Assembly (NCBI RefSeq): GCF_002210285.1
Contig: NZ_MWQE01000001.1
Coordinates: 744,001-808,000 of the forward strand
Reading direction: 5' to 3'
DNA: 64,000 nucleotides
From: Fibrobacter sp. UWR2
Lineage (GTDB): Bacteria > Fibrobacterota > Fibrobacteria > Fibrobacterales > Fibrobacteraceae
Shown here: positions 51,565-59,875 of the stretch, piece by piece
Numbering within the stretch: position 1 is the first letter of the stretch
Layout: every line of letters starts with the position of its first letter
The notes under the pieces: generated by a model
Databases searched by the model: none
Seen by the model: the letters and a program-made list of their open reading frames with translations, nothing else
Told to the model about the DNA's origin: nothing
Made by a program: the position numbers and the translations under genes

Positions 51565-52881
51565 ATGAAATTATCCTCTATGTGGAAGAAGCTGATTGTG
51601 CTCTCGGCCTTCGCTATGGCTTCTAATGCCCTTGCCCAGGATACGTCCTCGGTCTTTATCCGCAACATTTGCGATTCGCTGAGTTCCGTGGTTGAATTCG
51701 TGCCGGCTTACATCGAGGAAACTAACTGGTACGGCAATCCACAGACATGGACGAAGGATTCCTCGAATTTCACGCGTCATGAGTCGTACAGGACAGTGAA
51801 AGCTTCTTCTAATAATTTTAAAGACTCCATTCCACTTTCTATTCAGGCGAATTGTCTTGAGTCGCAGCTTACGACGTATAGATTTGCTACGTGGAACAAT
51901 AGTAAGGAATGGGTAGAATTGGAGAATGATGACTTTGCGACAGTCGTCTACGATATCCATAACTTGAAGATGGAAGGGCATGATTCCTCGAATACCAATA
52001 ATATCTTGGCCTATATTCCGGGAGCGATTCCCGATAAACTCTCCTTCCCGGCAAGTCACTTGCTGTTTTCGAAACCCTATGAGTTTGCATTTGAGTGGTG
52101 GTTTGCCAGCATCTCCTTTACGCATTTGTATAGGAATGCCACTGATGATTCGCTTACACTCCGGATGCGTACAAAATATGGAACTTCCGTTGGCAATGAT
52201 TCCTTGAAAACTGTAAACAATGCTATTGGTGCTCTGAATGTTCCCGATACGGTGAAGTCTGCCCGTATTCAGGTGCTCAAGGTCGTGCTTATCGATTCCC
52301 GCAAGCCGCTCCAGCCCGAATCTTCTTCGAGCGTTGTGGTCAGTTCTTCGTCCGAGAGTTCCTCGTCGAGCGGTGTGCCTGCATCTTCTTCGAGTGAAAA
52401 GTCCTCGTCTAGCGTGACTCCGGAATCCTCTTCGAGCGTGAAGAGCAGTTCTTCTAGTAAGATAGAAAGCAGCAGTTCCGAACCGGAGTCGTCTTCTGCG
52501 GAAAGTTCTTCCTCTGCAAAGAGTTCTTCGTCGCAACCGAAGAGCAGCTCTTCTGTGAAGTCGTCTTCGAGCAAGGTCCCGGAATCCTCTTCGAGTGATA
52601 AGGTGAGTTCCTCCTCCGAAAAGAAGAGCAGCTCCTCTTCTAAGCCGGCATCGAGTTCCAGCGAAGGTAAGAGTTCTTCTTCCAAGAACAACAAGAGCAG
52701 TTCTTCGGAAAAGAGCGACCGAATCGTTGCCCTTGAAAGCCAGGATGTCTCCAGGTACGTAGTGCAGGTCCGCCGTCTTGATGGTACGGTCGTCAAGAAT
52801 GCCCAGAGGGTTGGCCCTGGTGTATACTACGTGAAGTATTCCGACGGCATCTGGCAGAAGAAAGCTGTACTCCAGAAGTAG
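51565..52881 (+). CDS. Secreted protein with long Ser-rich linker and C-terminal sorting-type domain
   Basis: 438 aa from ATG 51565 (SD GGGAGG); a 19-codon longer frame exists. Signal peptide ~1-24 (LIVLSAFAMASNALAQ). Residues ~25-250 are a beta-rich unknown domain (SVFIRNICDSLSSVVEFVPAYIEETNWYG ... KSARIQVLKVVLIDS). Residues ~251-382 are Ser with Glu, Lys and Pro (SSSSEKSSSSV-like units), a linker known from Fibrobacter surface enzymes. The last ~55 residues (ALESQDVSRYVVQVRRLDGTVVKNAQRVGPGVYYVKYSDG) resemble C-terminal domains of T9SS-type cargo. Function unknown. Confidence 0.8.
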   Translation: MKLSSMWKKLIVLSAFAMASNALAQDTSSVFIRNICDSLSSVVEFVPAYIEETNWYGNPQTWTKDSSNFTRHESYRTVKASSNNFKDSIPLSIQANCLESQLTTYRFATWNNSKEWVELENDDFATVVYDIHNLKMEGHDSSNTNNILAYIPGAIPDKLSFPASHLLFSKPYEFAFEWWFASISFTHLYRNATDDSLTLRMRTKYGTSVGNDSLKTVNNAIGALNVPDTVKSARIQVLKVVLIDSRKPLQPESSSSVVVSSSSESSSSSGVPASSSSEKSSSSVTPESSSSVKSSSSSKIESSSSEPESSSAESSSSAKSSSSQPKSSSSVKSSSSKVPESSSSDKVSSSSEKKSSSSSKPASSSSEGKSSSSKNNKSSSSEKSDRIVALESQDVSRYVVQVRRLDGTVVKNAQRVGPGVYYVKYSDGIWQKKAVLQK

Positions 52882-52890
52882 CGTTTTTGC

Positions 52891-52896
52891 TATATT
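52891..52896 (+). promoter_or_regulatory. TATATT six bases before ATG 52903 (leaderless-type)
   Basis: TATATT-GAAAGC-ATG. The -10-like element starts ten bases after the stop of the upstream gene. Confidence 0.55.
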
Positions 52897-52902
52897 GAAA
52901 GC

Positions 52903-53343
52903 ATGAAGAATTTGCTTGCCCTTGTGCTTTGTCTTGCCGCGATCCTGTTCGCGGCAGAACCTGTTACGGCGCCTCAAACGCCTGCAAAAACTGAGGTAGA
53001 GGCGTCTGTTGAACAGGTTCCTGTGGATGTGATGCAAGAAGAACTTGCAATGCGCGATAGCGTGATGCAGGTCCGCGATAGCCTTTGTACAGTCGAAAAG
53101 GATTCGCTCCGCAAGGCGATTGTTGTCGAAGAAGCCAAGTGCGCGAATTGGGAACAGAGCTACCAGACGATGAAGCAGAACAACGAGGTTTGTGCCCAGG
53201 CATTGGGTGTTGCTCTCGACGTGAACGAAAAGGGCAAGGAAAAGGTTGACGATGAAAAGAGGAAAGCCGCGACCATGACTGGAACGTCATTCCTTGGCGG
53301 TCTTGGGGTAGGACTGTTGGTGATGTGGTTAATCATGAGGTAA
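52903..53343 (+). CDS. Small secreted coiled-coil protein with C-terminal membrane helix
   Basis: 146 aa. Signal peptide ~1-18 (MKNLLALVLCLAAILFAAE). Residues ~45-120 are a heptad-type coiled coil rich in Glu, Lys and Gln (EEAKCANWEQSYQTMKQNN), with four cysteines. The C-terminus GTSFLGGLGVGLLVMWLIMR is a membrane helix with a Gly zipper. Layout resembles phage Rz/spanin or envelope tether proteins, but no family is recognised. Confidence 0.7.
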   Translation: MKNLLALVLCLAAILFAAEPVTAPQTPAKTEVEASVEQVPVDVMQEELAMRDSVMQVRDSLCTVEKDSLRKAIVVEEAKCANWEQSYQTMKQNNEVCAQALGVALDVNEKGKEKVDDEKRKAATMTGTSFLGGLGVGLLVMWLIMR

Positions 53344-53359
53344 TTTATAGGGATTAGTT

Positions 53360-54952
53360 ATGACGAAGTTCCCCGTAGTTGTTTATAGCCTGCTTTTGTC
53401 TGCGGGCTTTTGTTTTGCGAAGCTGAATGCCCAGTCGGCTGGCCCGTTCCAGCTGGGCAAGGTCTTGACACCGCTTTCGACACTGTCGATGAAGACTGCA
53501 GAAATTTCGGAATTTATGCCTGGCAAGAACAAATTGTTTGTTGTTGGCGATGCGAAGGTTGTCGAGGTGGTGGACCTTTCCAATCCGGGAATGCCGAAAA
53601 AGATTGCTGAAAAGGAAATACCCGGTAATGCGTCCAGCGTCACGGTCCATGGTGACTTGGTGGCGGTTTCGATGCTTGAAGACGAGGAATGGAAAGATGG
53701 CCAGGTGCAGGTCATGCGCTATACGGACAGCCTGGAAGTCGTAGGGCTTTACAGGGTGTGCAGCCAGCCCGACATGATCAAGTTTACGCCTGATGGCAAG
53801 AACCTGCTGGTGGCCTGCGAAGGTTCGCCGAGTGCGGATTTTTCGGAAGATCCGGAAGGCGGAATTGCCGTACTGACGGTTGCCAAGGCGGATGACGCGG
53901 AACTCTGGAAAGGAGCGGAATTGACGGTGGTTCGTTTCGATAAGCTCGATACGAATTCACTCAAGAAGGCCGGTGTGCGCGCTCCCGGTGTGCAGGGCTT
54001 CGTGAAGTCGCTGGAACCCGAGTACATTACGGTGTCGGAGGATTCCCGATGGGCTTGGGTCTCGCTGCAAGAGAACAACGCCATCGCAAAGCTGGACGTG
54101 AAGGCGAAGAAGATAACGAAGGTGTTCCCGCTGGGTTACGTTGACTATTCTGGCGGTGCGACAATCGATGCGGTCAGCAATGGCCTGATTGAAATGAAGA
54201 AGTACCCGCTTCGCGGGCTCCGCCAGCCCGATGGCATTGCATCTTTTGCGATTGGCGACAAGTACTACGTGCTTACGGCCAACGAAGGCGCTCCGGTCAA
54301 CGATTATAAGGCCTGGACCGACGTGACGAGCCCGATGATGCTTGCCGAACAAGGGAGGCTATATCGCCCGGTGTTTACGGATTCGCTCCTGAACGAACTG
54401 AAGGACTTGACGGTGAGCGGGCTGGAGCGCAACTGCGACGGTGAACGCACCAAGAGCCCTGCGTGCAAGCACATGTATATCTTCGGTACGCGTTCCATGA
54501 GTATTTTCGATGGTGAGACAGGAAGGCTGGTCTGGGATACCTATGATATGTTCGAGCGCATCCTGGCGAAAATTGCTCCGGAATATTTCAACTGGAATGC
54601 CAAGAAGGGCAAGGTCAAGATGGACAAGCGTAGCGGTGACAAGGGTTGCGAACCGGAAAACGTGACGGTGGGCGAGGTCGGTTACAAGCGCTATGCCTTT
54701 GTCGGCCTGGAACGCACTAGCGGGATTATGGTCGTCGATGTGACGGAAGCCGAAACGCCCAGATATCTCAAGGCTCCAAAGCCAGAAGAATACAAGGGCC
54801 CCAAGGTGGTCGACTACTACTTGGACCCGCTGGACCGCGGTCCGGAAGGCATTCTCTTTATTCCGGCGGACAAGAGCCCGCTTGCGAACCAGGCTCTGCT
54901 TATCGTCGGTTACGAATACAGCAAGACGCTTACGATTTATATGGTGAAATAA
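53360..54952 (+). CDS. Choice-of-anchor I family secreted beta-propeller protein
   Basis: 530 aa. Signal peptide ~1-20. WD/YVTN-type blades: FVVGDAKVVEVVDLSNPGMPKKI, DMIKFTPDGKNLLVACEGSPS, YITVSEDSRWAWVSLQENNAIAKLDV; ALTANEG-type VLTANEGAPVNDYKAW; GCEPENVTVGEVGYKRYAFVGLERTSGIMVVDV, and GPEGILFIPADKSPLANQALLIVGYEYSKTLTIY. These are the hallmarks of the choice-of-anchor I family, often annotated as alkaline phosphatase-like. Lipid- or sorting-anchor normally at the C-terminus is missing; the gene ends right after the last blade. AGGG SD 17 bases after the previous stop. Confidence 0.85.
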   Translation: MTKFPVVVYSLLLSAGFCFAKLNAQSAGPFQLGKVLTPLSTLSMKTAEISEFMPGKNKLFVVGDAKVVEVVDLSNPGMPKKIAEKEIPGNASSVTVHGDLVAVSMLEDEEWKDGQVQVMRYTDSLEVVGLYRVCSQPDMIKFTPDGKNLLVACEGSPSADFSEDPEGGIAVLTVAKADDAELWKGAELTVVRFDKLDTNSLKKAGVRAPGVQGFVKSLEPEYITVSEDSRWAWVSLQENNAIAKLDVKAKKITKVFPLGYVDYSGGATIDAVSNGLIEMKKYPLRGLRQPDGIASFAIGDKYYVLTANEGAPVNDYKAWTDVTSPMMLAEQGRLYRPVFTDSLLNELKDLTVSGLERNCDGERTKSPACKHMYIFGTRSMSIFDGETGRLVWDTYDMFERILAKIAPEYFNWNAKKGKVKMDKRSGDKGCEPENVTVGEVGYKRYAFVGLERTSGIMVVDVTEAETPRYLKAPKPEEYKGPKVVDYYLDPLDRGPEGILFIPADKSPLANQALLIVGYEYSKTLTIYMVK

Positions 54953-54977
54953 CCAGACTGTCGCGCTGAACAAGAAG

Positions 54978-55005
54978 AAAAAACGCCGGGCTTTCGCTCG
55001 GCGTT
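54978..55005 (-). terminator. Minus-strand terminator of the phenylacetate-CoA ligase/ACT unit
   Basis: 10-bp stem AACGCCGAGC-GAAA-GCCCGGCGTT followed by T6 on the minus strand. The convergent beta-propeller gene ends 25 bases away and may use it as well. Confidence 0.8.
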
Positions 55006-55017
55006 AGAAATTTCTGA

Positions 55018-55037
55018 ATCCCCGCCTTCGCGGGGAT
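55018..55037. repeat. ATCCCCGC-CTTC-GCGGGGAT hairpin
   Basis: Perfect 8-bp stem with a tetraloop, followed by GACGATTC; common REP-like form GAATCCCCGCCTTCGCGGGG. Located between the terminator and the ACT gene stop. Confidence 0.6.
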
Positions 55038-55050
55038 GACGATTCGGTGG

Positions 55051-55476
55051 TTATCCCAGCAGTTCTTCCTTGCTGATAGCCTTGAAGTGCGTGGCTTCGA
55101 GGGCCTCGATAGCCTTTTCCGTATCCTGGAAGCGCAAGATCATGATGTTGCTGCCGTTCAGGGTGGAGGGGTAGGCGTACATGTAGTCAATCTGCTGGCT
55201 GCCCACTGCGGTGGAGAGCAGTTCGGCGAGGCCACCGATGGCGGCGTTCACGGGGCAGGCGACCACGTCGGTGATGGTGGCGCTGAGGCCCGCCTTGGCG
55301 AGCACGTCCACGGCCTTTTCCGGGTCACTGACGATAAGGCGGATAAGCCCGAATTCGCCCGAGTCGGCGAGCGTGAGCGAAAGGAGGTTCACGCCGGCGT
55401 CGGCAAGGGACTTGCACACCGCCTGGAGACGGCCAGGGCGGTTGGAAACGAATACGGATACTTGCGGAATCTTCAT
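55051..55476 (-). CDS. Tandem-ACT-domain protein linked to phenylacetate-CoA ligase
   Basis: 141 aa, two ACT domains: QVSVFVSNRPGRLQAVCKSLADAGVNLLSLTLADSG (residues ~5-70) and MYAYPSTLNGSNIMILRFQDTEKAIEALEA (~95-135). Small ACT proteins beside paaK-type ligases are common in anaerobes and are probably allosteric sensors of an amino acid. SD GGAGG before ATG 55476. It starts 11 bases after the stop of the ligase gene, on the same transcript. Confidence 0.85.
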   Translation of the reverse strand: MKIPQVSVFVSNRPGRLQAVCKSLADAGVNLLSLTLADSGEFGLIRLIVSDPEKAVDVLAKAGLSATITDVVACPVNAAIGGLAELLSTAVGSQQIDYMYAYPSTLNGSNIMILRFQDTEKAIEALEATHFKAISKEELLG

Positions 55477-55487
55477 GTTGTACCTCC

Positions 55488-56825
55488 TTACATTTTCTTG
55501 CGGTTGTCGACAACTCTCTTGGCCTTGCCTTCGCTACGCGGCAGCGAATCGGGTTCGCACAGCGTGACGATGACGGAAATGCCGAGAATCTGTTCGATGG
55601 AGTGCTTGAACTTCTTGTTCAGCTGTTCCATGGCGCTCATGGAGTCGCTCACCATGTCGCGGGAAACTTCCACCTTGACCTCGAGCGTGTCCATGTTGTT
55701 CTTGGTATCGAGCACGATCTGGTAGTGCGGCAGAGCCTTCTCCGCACGGAGGAGGGCCGTCTCGATCTGGCTCGGGAACACATTCACGCCGCGCATGATA
55801 ATCATGTCGTCGCTACGGCGGCCAATGCGGCGGATGCGGCGGATGGTACGGCCGCACTTGCACTTGGTCTTCTCGATGGCGGTGATGTCGCGGGTACGGT
55901 AGCGGATGATGGGCATGGCCTTCTTGCTGAGCGTAGAAAGCACGAGTTCGCCCTCTTCGCCGTCCGGCAGCGGTTCAAGCGTTTCGGGGTCGACGATTTC
56001 GGGGTAGAAGTGGTCTTCGAAGATGTGGATGCCGTCGCGGCACTCGCATTCGCAGCCCACGCCCGGGCCCACGATTTCGGAAAGGCCGTAAATGTCATAC
56101 GCCTTGATGCCGGTCTTTTCTTCGATGTAATCGCGCATGCCGTCGCTCCACGGTTCTGCACCGAAGATGCCGCGCTTTACCTTAAGGTCACGGATGTCGA
56201 CGCCCATCTTTTCGGCAACGTCGATAATACGTACAAAGTAACTCGGGGTTCCGCCCACTGCGGTAACGCCGAAGTCCTTCATGAGCATCACCTGGCGTTC
56301 GGTATTGCCGCCGCTGATGGGGATGACGGTTGCGCCGAGGGCTTCAAAGCCGCCGTGGATGCCGAGACCGCCAGTGAACAGGCCGTAGCCGTAGAAGTTC
56401 TGCACAATGTCGGTGCTCCTGAACCCGCAGGCGAGGAGGCCGCGTTTGACGACCTGGGCCCAAACGTCCATGTCTTCCTTGGTGTAGCCGACCACGATGG
56501 GCTTGCCGGTGGTGCCCGAACTTGCGTGCAGGCGCACGACTTCGCTCAGGTCGACGGCGAACAGGCCGTACGGGTAGGTGTCGCGCAGGTCCTTCTTCAT
56601 GGTGAAGGGGAGCTTGGCGACGTCCTTGAGACTCTTGATGTCTTCGGGCTTGAGGCCCTTCTCGTCCATGCGTTCACGGAAGAGCGGAACTTTCTCGTAG
56701 GCGAGCTTTACGGTGGCGCGCATACGCTGCAGCTGCAGGTCACGCAATTTTTCTTCGGGCATAAAGTCGAGCGCCATTTCGGGCAGGACTCTGTTTTCTT
56801 CGTCATTCCAGGCGGTTGAACGCAT
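55488..56825 (-). CDS. paaK: Phenylacetate-CoA ligase-type AMP-forming enzyme
   Basis: 445 aa, ANL superfamily. Motif LHASSGTTGKPIVVGYT (P-loop), later YGLSEIVGPGVGCECE, DGEEGELVLSTLSKKAMPIIRYRTRDI and the hinge/Lys region IIMRGVNVFPSQIETALL. Makes aryl-acetyl-CoA from the free acid and ATP. In anaerobes without the Paa ring-opening genes it may serve re-use of phenylacetate or indoleacetate for amino acid synthesis through oxidoreductases. SD GAGG before ATG 56825. Divergent from bamA over 150 bases. Confidence 0.9.
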   Translation of the reverse strand: MRSTAWNDEENRVLPEMALDFMPEEKLRDLQLQRMRATVKLAYEKVPLFRERMDEKGLKPEDIKSLKDVAKLPFTMKKDLRDTYPYGLFAVDLSEVVRLHASSGTTGKPIVVGYTKEDMDVWAQVVKRGLLACGFRSTDIVQNFYGYGLFTGGLGIHGGFEALGATVIPISGGNTERQVMLMKDFGVTAVGGTPSYFVRIIDVAEKMGVDIRDLKVKRGIFGAEPWSDGMRDYIEEKTGIKAYDIYGLSEIVGPGVGCECECRDGIHIFEDHFYPEIVDPETLEPLPDGEEGELVLSTLSKKAMPIIRYRTRDITAIEKTKCKCGRTIRRIRRIGRRSDDMIIMRGVNVFPSQIETALLRAEKALPHYQIVLDTKNNMDTLEVKVEVSRDMVSDSMSAMEQLNKKFKHSIEQILGISVIVTLCEPDSLPRSEGKAKRVVDNRKKM

Positions 56826-56951
56826 ATAATCCTCAATAAAGAGTGGTTAAAATTTAACGAGAAGAATTTAGTCTTTTTACGCGCTAGAAAAAAGAAAAAA
56901 ATTCTAAAAGTTTTCGTCGTTACCGCATTTTTCTCCTTCGAACCTGCTTTT

Positions 56952-56968
56952 TTTACAATCGTTGTAAA
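56952..56968. promoter_or_regulatory. TTTACAA-TCG-TTGTAAA dyad between paaK and bamA
   Basis: Perfect 7-bp inverted repeat with a 3-base centre, typical of a dimeric regulator site. It is 127 bases from the paaK start codon and just before the annotated bamA ATG at 56980. Confidence 0.4.
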
Positions 56969-57028
56969 GTTACGTTGCTATGCGCGTTTTTTCGGCTATC
57001 TTGGTTGGGCGGAAGATTCCAATTTTTG

Positions 57029-57036
57029 TATTTTTG
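57029..57036 (+). promoter_or_regulatory. TATTTTTG -7-like element inside the annotated bamA 5' end
   Basis: Exact TAnnTTTG located 49 bases after ATG 56980 and 42 bases before CTG 57079. If used, the real bamA start is downstream of it. Confidence 0.45.
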
Positions 57037-57078
57037 TGCGGTATTTTAAGTTTTTTTGCTTTTATAGGAAGGTTTACT

Positions 57079-59859
57079 CTGCGTTCTCGAATTGTAATTC
57101 TGATTCTCGCCTTTGCCGGTTTGATGCACGCCCAGTTGCTGGATATGTCCCAGATGCCTACGGACTATATGGCCGAAAACACGGTCCGTAAGGTCAAGGT
57201 CGAAGGAAACGTGAACATGGACCAACGTTCGGTCCTTAGCCGCATTGGTATTCGTGATGGCCAAACCTATTCTCCGTCCGCTCTTTCTGACAAGGTTCAG
57301 GATGCGGTCTCGGCACTCTACAAGTCGGGCCTGTTCGATGATGTGTCTGCCTGGGTCGACTACGTGGACAATAGCACCGAGTTGGACCTCATTTTCAAGG
57401 TTAAGGAACTCCCTGCTCTCGATACCGCCATCTTGGATGGATGTGACGAAGTCTCCGAGGACGACCTGCGCCTCAAGTTGCGCATGCTTCCGGGCCAGGT
57501 GTACAGCAAGAGCCAGTTGGAACGCGACCGCCAGGCCTTGATTGACCACTACCGCTCTGAGGGATTCCTGCTGGCCGAGGTCGGCTACCGTGAGACGCCC
57601 GTGGACGAAAACAAGAACCAGGTGACCTTCATTATTCGCGAGGGCGAGAAGGTCAAGGTGCGTGCGATTGATATCAAGGGTAACGACAACGTGCCCGCGA
57701 TAGACATTACCGACCATATGCTCACGAAGGTGGACCAGTGGTACGGTGGTGGCGAGTTCAAGCAGAACGTTTTCGATGCCGACCGCGACACCGTGCTCAA
57801 CGCTATCCGCCATTTCGGCTTCCTGGATGCGGAACTGACCGACTACCGTGCAGAATACCTACCCGATTCCAGTTGCCTGTTCTACCTGGGCCGCATGGTG
57901 CCGGTAGGGGAAAGGCTGCAGCCGCTTTACGACCAGTTGAACCGCGCGATGGGCGATCCGGCGACAGCCATGTACAAGATGGCGGGTAAGCCCACGATGC
58001 AGGTCTCGCACTTCTTCCGCCAGACGAGGGAGGCTTCCAGTCATGGGTATGTCTCCCGTCCTCTCCCGCAGGTCAAGGAAGAAGAAGACGCCCTCAAGCT
58101 CCTGAACGACATTATCCGCTACGAGGATTCCCGCAAGGAATGGCTCAAGATTGTGGATGGCCGCAAGTTCAACAACCCGAAAATCGATTCGCTCAAGAAG
58201 ATCAAGAAGCCCTCGGAATACGAGGAAAAGTTGCTTGTGCGCTACATGATCGAAGACATGTTCCCGCTCCTGAACAAGTACGACAACATCAAGACGTCGA
58301 GCGCCATCTGCATCCATATCGGTATGAACGAGGGCCGCCGTTACTACATGGGTAACGTGCACTTCTCCGGCAACGAGGTGCTGAACGACAAGGTGCTGGG
58401 TTACGCGTTCCGCTTGGATAGCGGTTCCGTGTTCGACCAGTACCTGTACGAGGCTTCCCGCAAGGCACTGATTGATGTCTACCGCGAAGATGGCTACCTG
58501 TTTGCGCAGTTCGACGAGGAACGCACGTTCGAGAACGACTCCGTGGTGAACCTCACGTACCGTATGCGCGAAGGCTTGCCTGCAAGTATCCATAAGGTCT
58601 ATATTCACGGCAACACGAAGACCAACGAGAAGGTTATCCGCCGCGAGGTGCGCCTGTATCCGGGCGATACCTACCGCCAGTCTGCCTTGGAACGTAGCTT
58701 CCGCGAAATTATGCAGCTCAACTACTTCGACATGGTCATACCCGATATCAAGGTCTATGGCGAGCAGGAAGTGGACCTCGACTTCACTGTGCAGGAGAAG
58801 GAAGCCGGTACCGGCCAGTTCAGCCTGGGTGTGTCGTATAGCGAAAGTGATGGTCTCGTGGGTACGGCCAGCGTGTCTATCCCGAACTGCTGTATGGGTG
58901 ATGGCCAGGCGGCGAGCTTGAGCGTGGAATACGGTGCCGACAAGAAGAGCGCATCTCTCAGCTTCCAGGAACCCTGGCTCATGGACAAGCCGATTACTCT
59001 CGGTGCAAGCCTCAGCTACTCCTGGTGGAATATGGAAGACTACAACGACCCGGACATCACCCGTTACGGCGGAAGTGTGTACCTGGGTAAGCGACTCAAG
59101 TGGCCCGACGACTACTTCTATGGACAGATCGGTTACAGCTGGCTCATGAACAAGCAGGGCCCGAATATCGACGACAGCTACGTGGTCTACACCGGTATCG
59201 AATCTGCTATTAACCTCCGCCTCGTGCGCGACGACAAGAACCTGCCGCAGTTCCCGACCGAAGGCTCGCGCTACGTGCTTGACGTGCAGATTGCCGACGA
59301 CCTCCTGTTCAGTGACTTTAGCTTTGTCAAGACGGAGCTTACCATCAAGTGGTGGTTCCCGCTGTTCCGCGACCGCCTGGCGATTGCCCTTACCAACGAG
59401 TATGGCGTTATCTTCGGTGACCAACTGCAATACCGCACGCTCTACACGATGGGCGGCGTGATGGGTTACGAAGGCAACATGCGCGGCTATAGTTCGGGAT
59501 CTATCGGCTACCGCCGCCTGGGCCGCAGCTACCAGTACATCGGTGCGGAACTCCAGTTGGGTATCGTTCCGCAGACATTCTACCTGTTGCCGTTCTTCTT
59601 CGATGCGGGTAACGTGTTCGGTGAACGCTATGACCCCAAGACGAAGGTTGCAAAGCCGAGCAGGAACCCGCTCAGCGAATGGGATCCCTCGAGCCTCAAG
59701 AAGGATGTCGGTTTCGGTTTCCGCGTAGTGGTGCCGATGCTCGGTATTATCGGATTCGACTTTGCATGGCCTCTGGATGTGGGCGAAACCTACACTGGTC
59801 TGCAGCGCAGCAAGGTGGGCGACATGGAATTCAACTTTGTCATTGGTCAGGGATTCTAA
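57079..59859 (+). CDS. bamA: Outer-membrane protein assembly factor BamA
   Basis: 926 aa if started at CTG 57079, which has AGGAAGG six bases before it and begins directly with the signal peptide RSRIVILILAFAGLMHAQ; 959 aa from ATG 56980. Residue numbers below count from ATG 56980. Five POTRA domains: ~69-140, 141-216, 227-452 (split), 455-535, 536-608. POTRA3 is broken by an extra ~135-residue segment (303-438). The barrel (~610-959) contains the lid motif NMRGYSSGSIG and ends NFVIGQGF with a terminal Phe. Inserts barrels into the outer membrane; skp follows. Confidence 0.93.
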   Translation: MRSRIVILILAFAGLMHAQLLDMSQMPTDYMAENTVRKVKVEGNVNMDQRSVLSRIGIRDGQTYSPSALSDKVQDAVSALYKSGLFDDVSAWVDYVDNSTELDLIFKVKELPALDTAILDGCDEVSEDDLRLKLRMLPGQVYSKSQLERDRQALIDHYRSEGFLLAEVGYRETPVDENKNQVTFIIREGEKVKVRAIDIKGNDNVPAIDITDHMLTKVDQWYGGGEFKQNVFDADRDTVLNAIRHFGFLDAELTDYRAEYLPDSSCLFYLGRMVPVGERLQPLYDQLNRAMGDPATAMYKMAGKPTMQVSHFFRQTREASSHGYVSRPLPQVKEEEDALKLLNDIIRYEDSRKEWLKIVDGRKFNNPKIDSLKKIKKPSEYEEKLLVRYMIEDMFPLLNKYDNIKTSSAICIHIGMNEGRRYYMGNVHFSGNEVLNDKVLGYAFRLDSGSVFDQYLYEASRKALIDVYREDGYLFAQFDEERTFENDSVVNLTYRMREGLPASIHKVYIHGNTKTNEKVIRREVRLYPGDTYRQSALERSFREIMQLNYFDMVIPDIKVYGEQEVDLDFTVQEKEAGTGQFSLGVSYSESDGLVGTASVSIPNCCMGDGQAASLSVEYGADKKSASLSFQEPWLMDKPITLGASLSYSWWNMEDYNDPDITRYGGSVYLGKRLKWPDDYFYGQIGYSWLMNKQGPNIDDSYVVYTGIESAINLRLVRDDKNLPQFPTEGSRYVLDVQIADDLLFSDFSFVKTELTIKWWFPLFRDRLAIALTNEYGVIFGDQLQYRTLYTMGGVMGYEGNMRGYSSGSIGYRRLGRSYQYIGAELQLGIVPQTFYLLPFFFDAGNVFGERYDPKTKVAKPSRNPLSEWDPSSLKKDVGFGFRVVVPMLGIIGFDFAWPLDVGETYTGLQRSKVGDMEFNFVIGQGF

Positions 59860-59875
59860 GGAATCGGGAGGCTCT

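Noticed and set aside
52318-52710. Repetitive tract resembling a tandem repeat or CRISPR
   Set aside because: Irregular AGC/TCT/TCG Ser codons mixed with Glu/Lys codons, no constant repeat-spacer unit; it codes for the Ser-rich linker.
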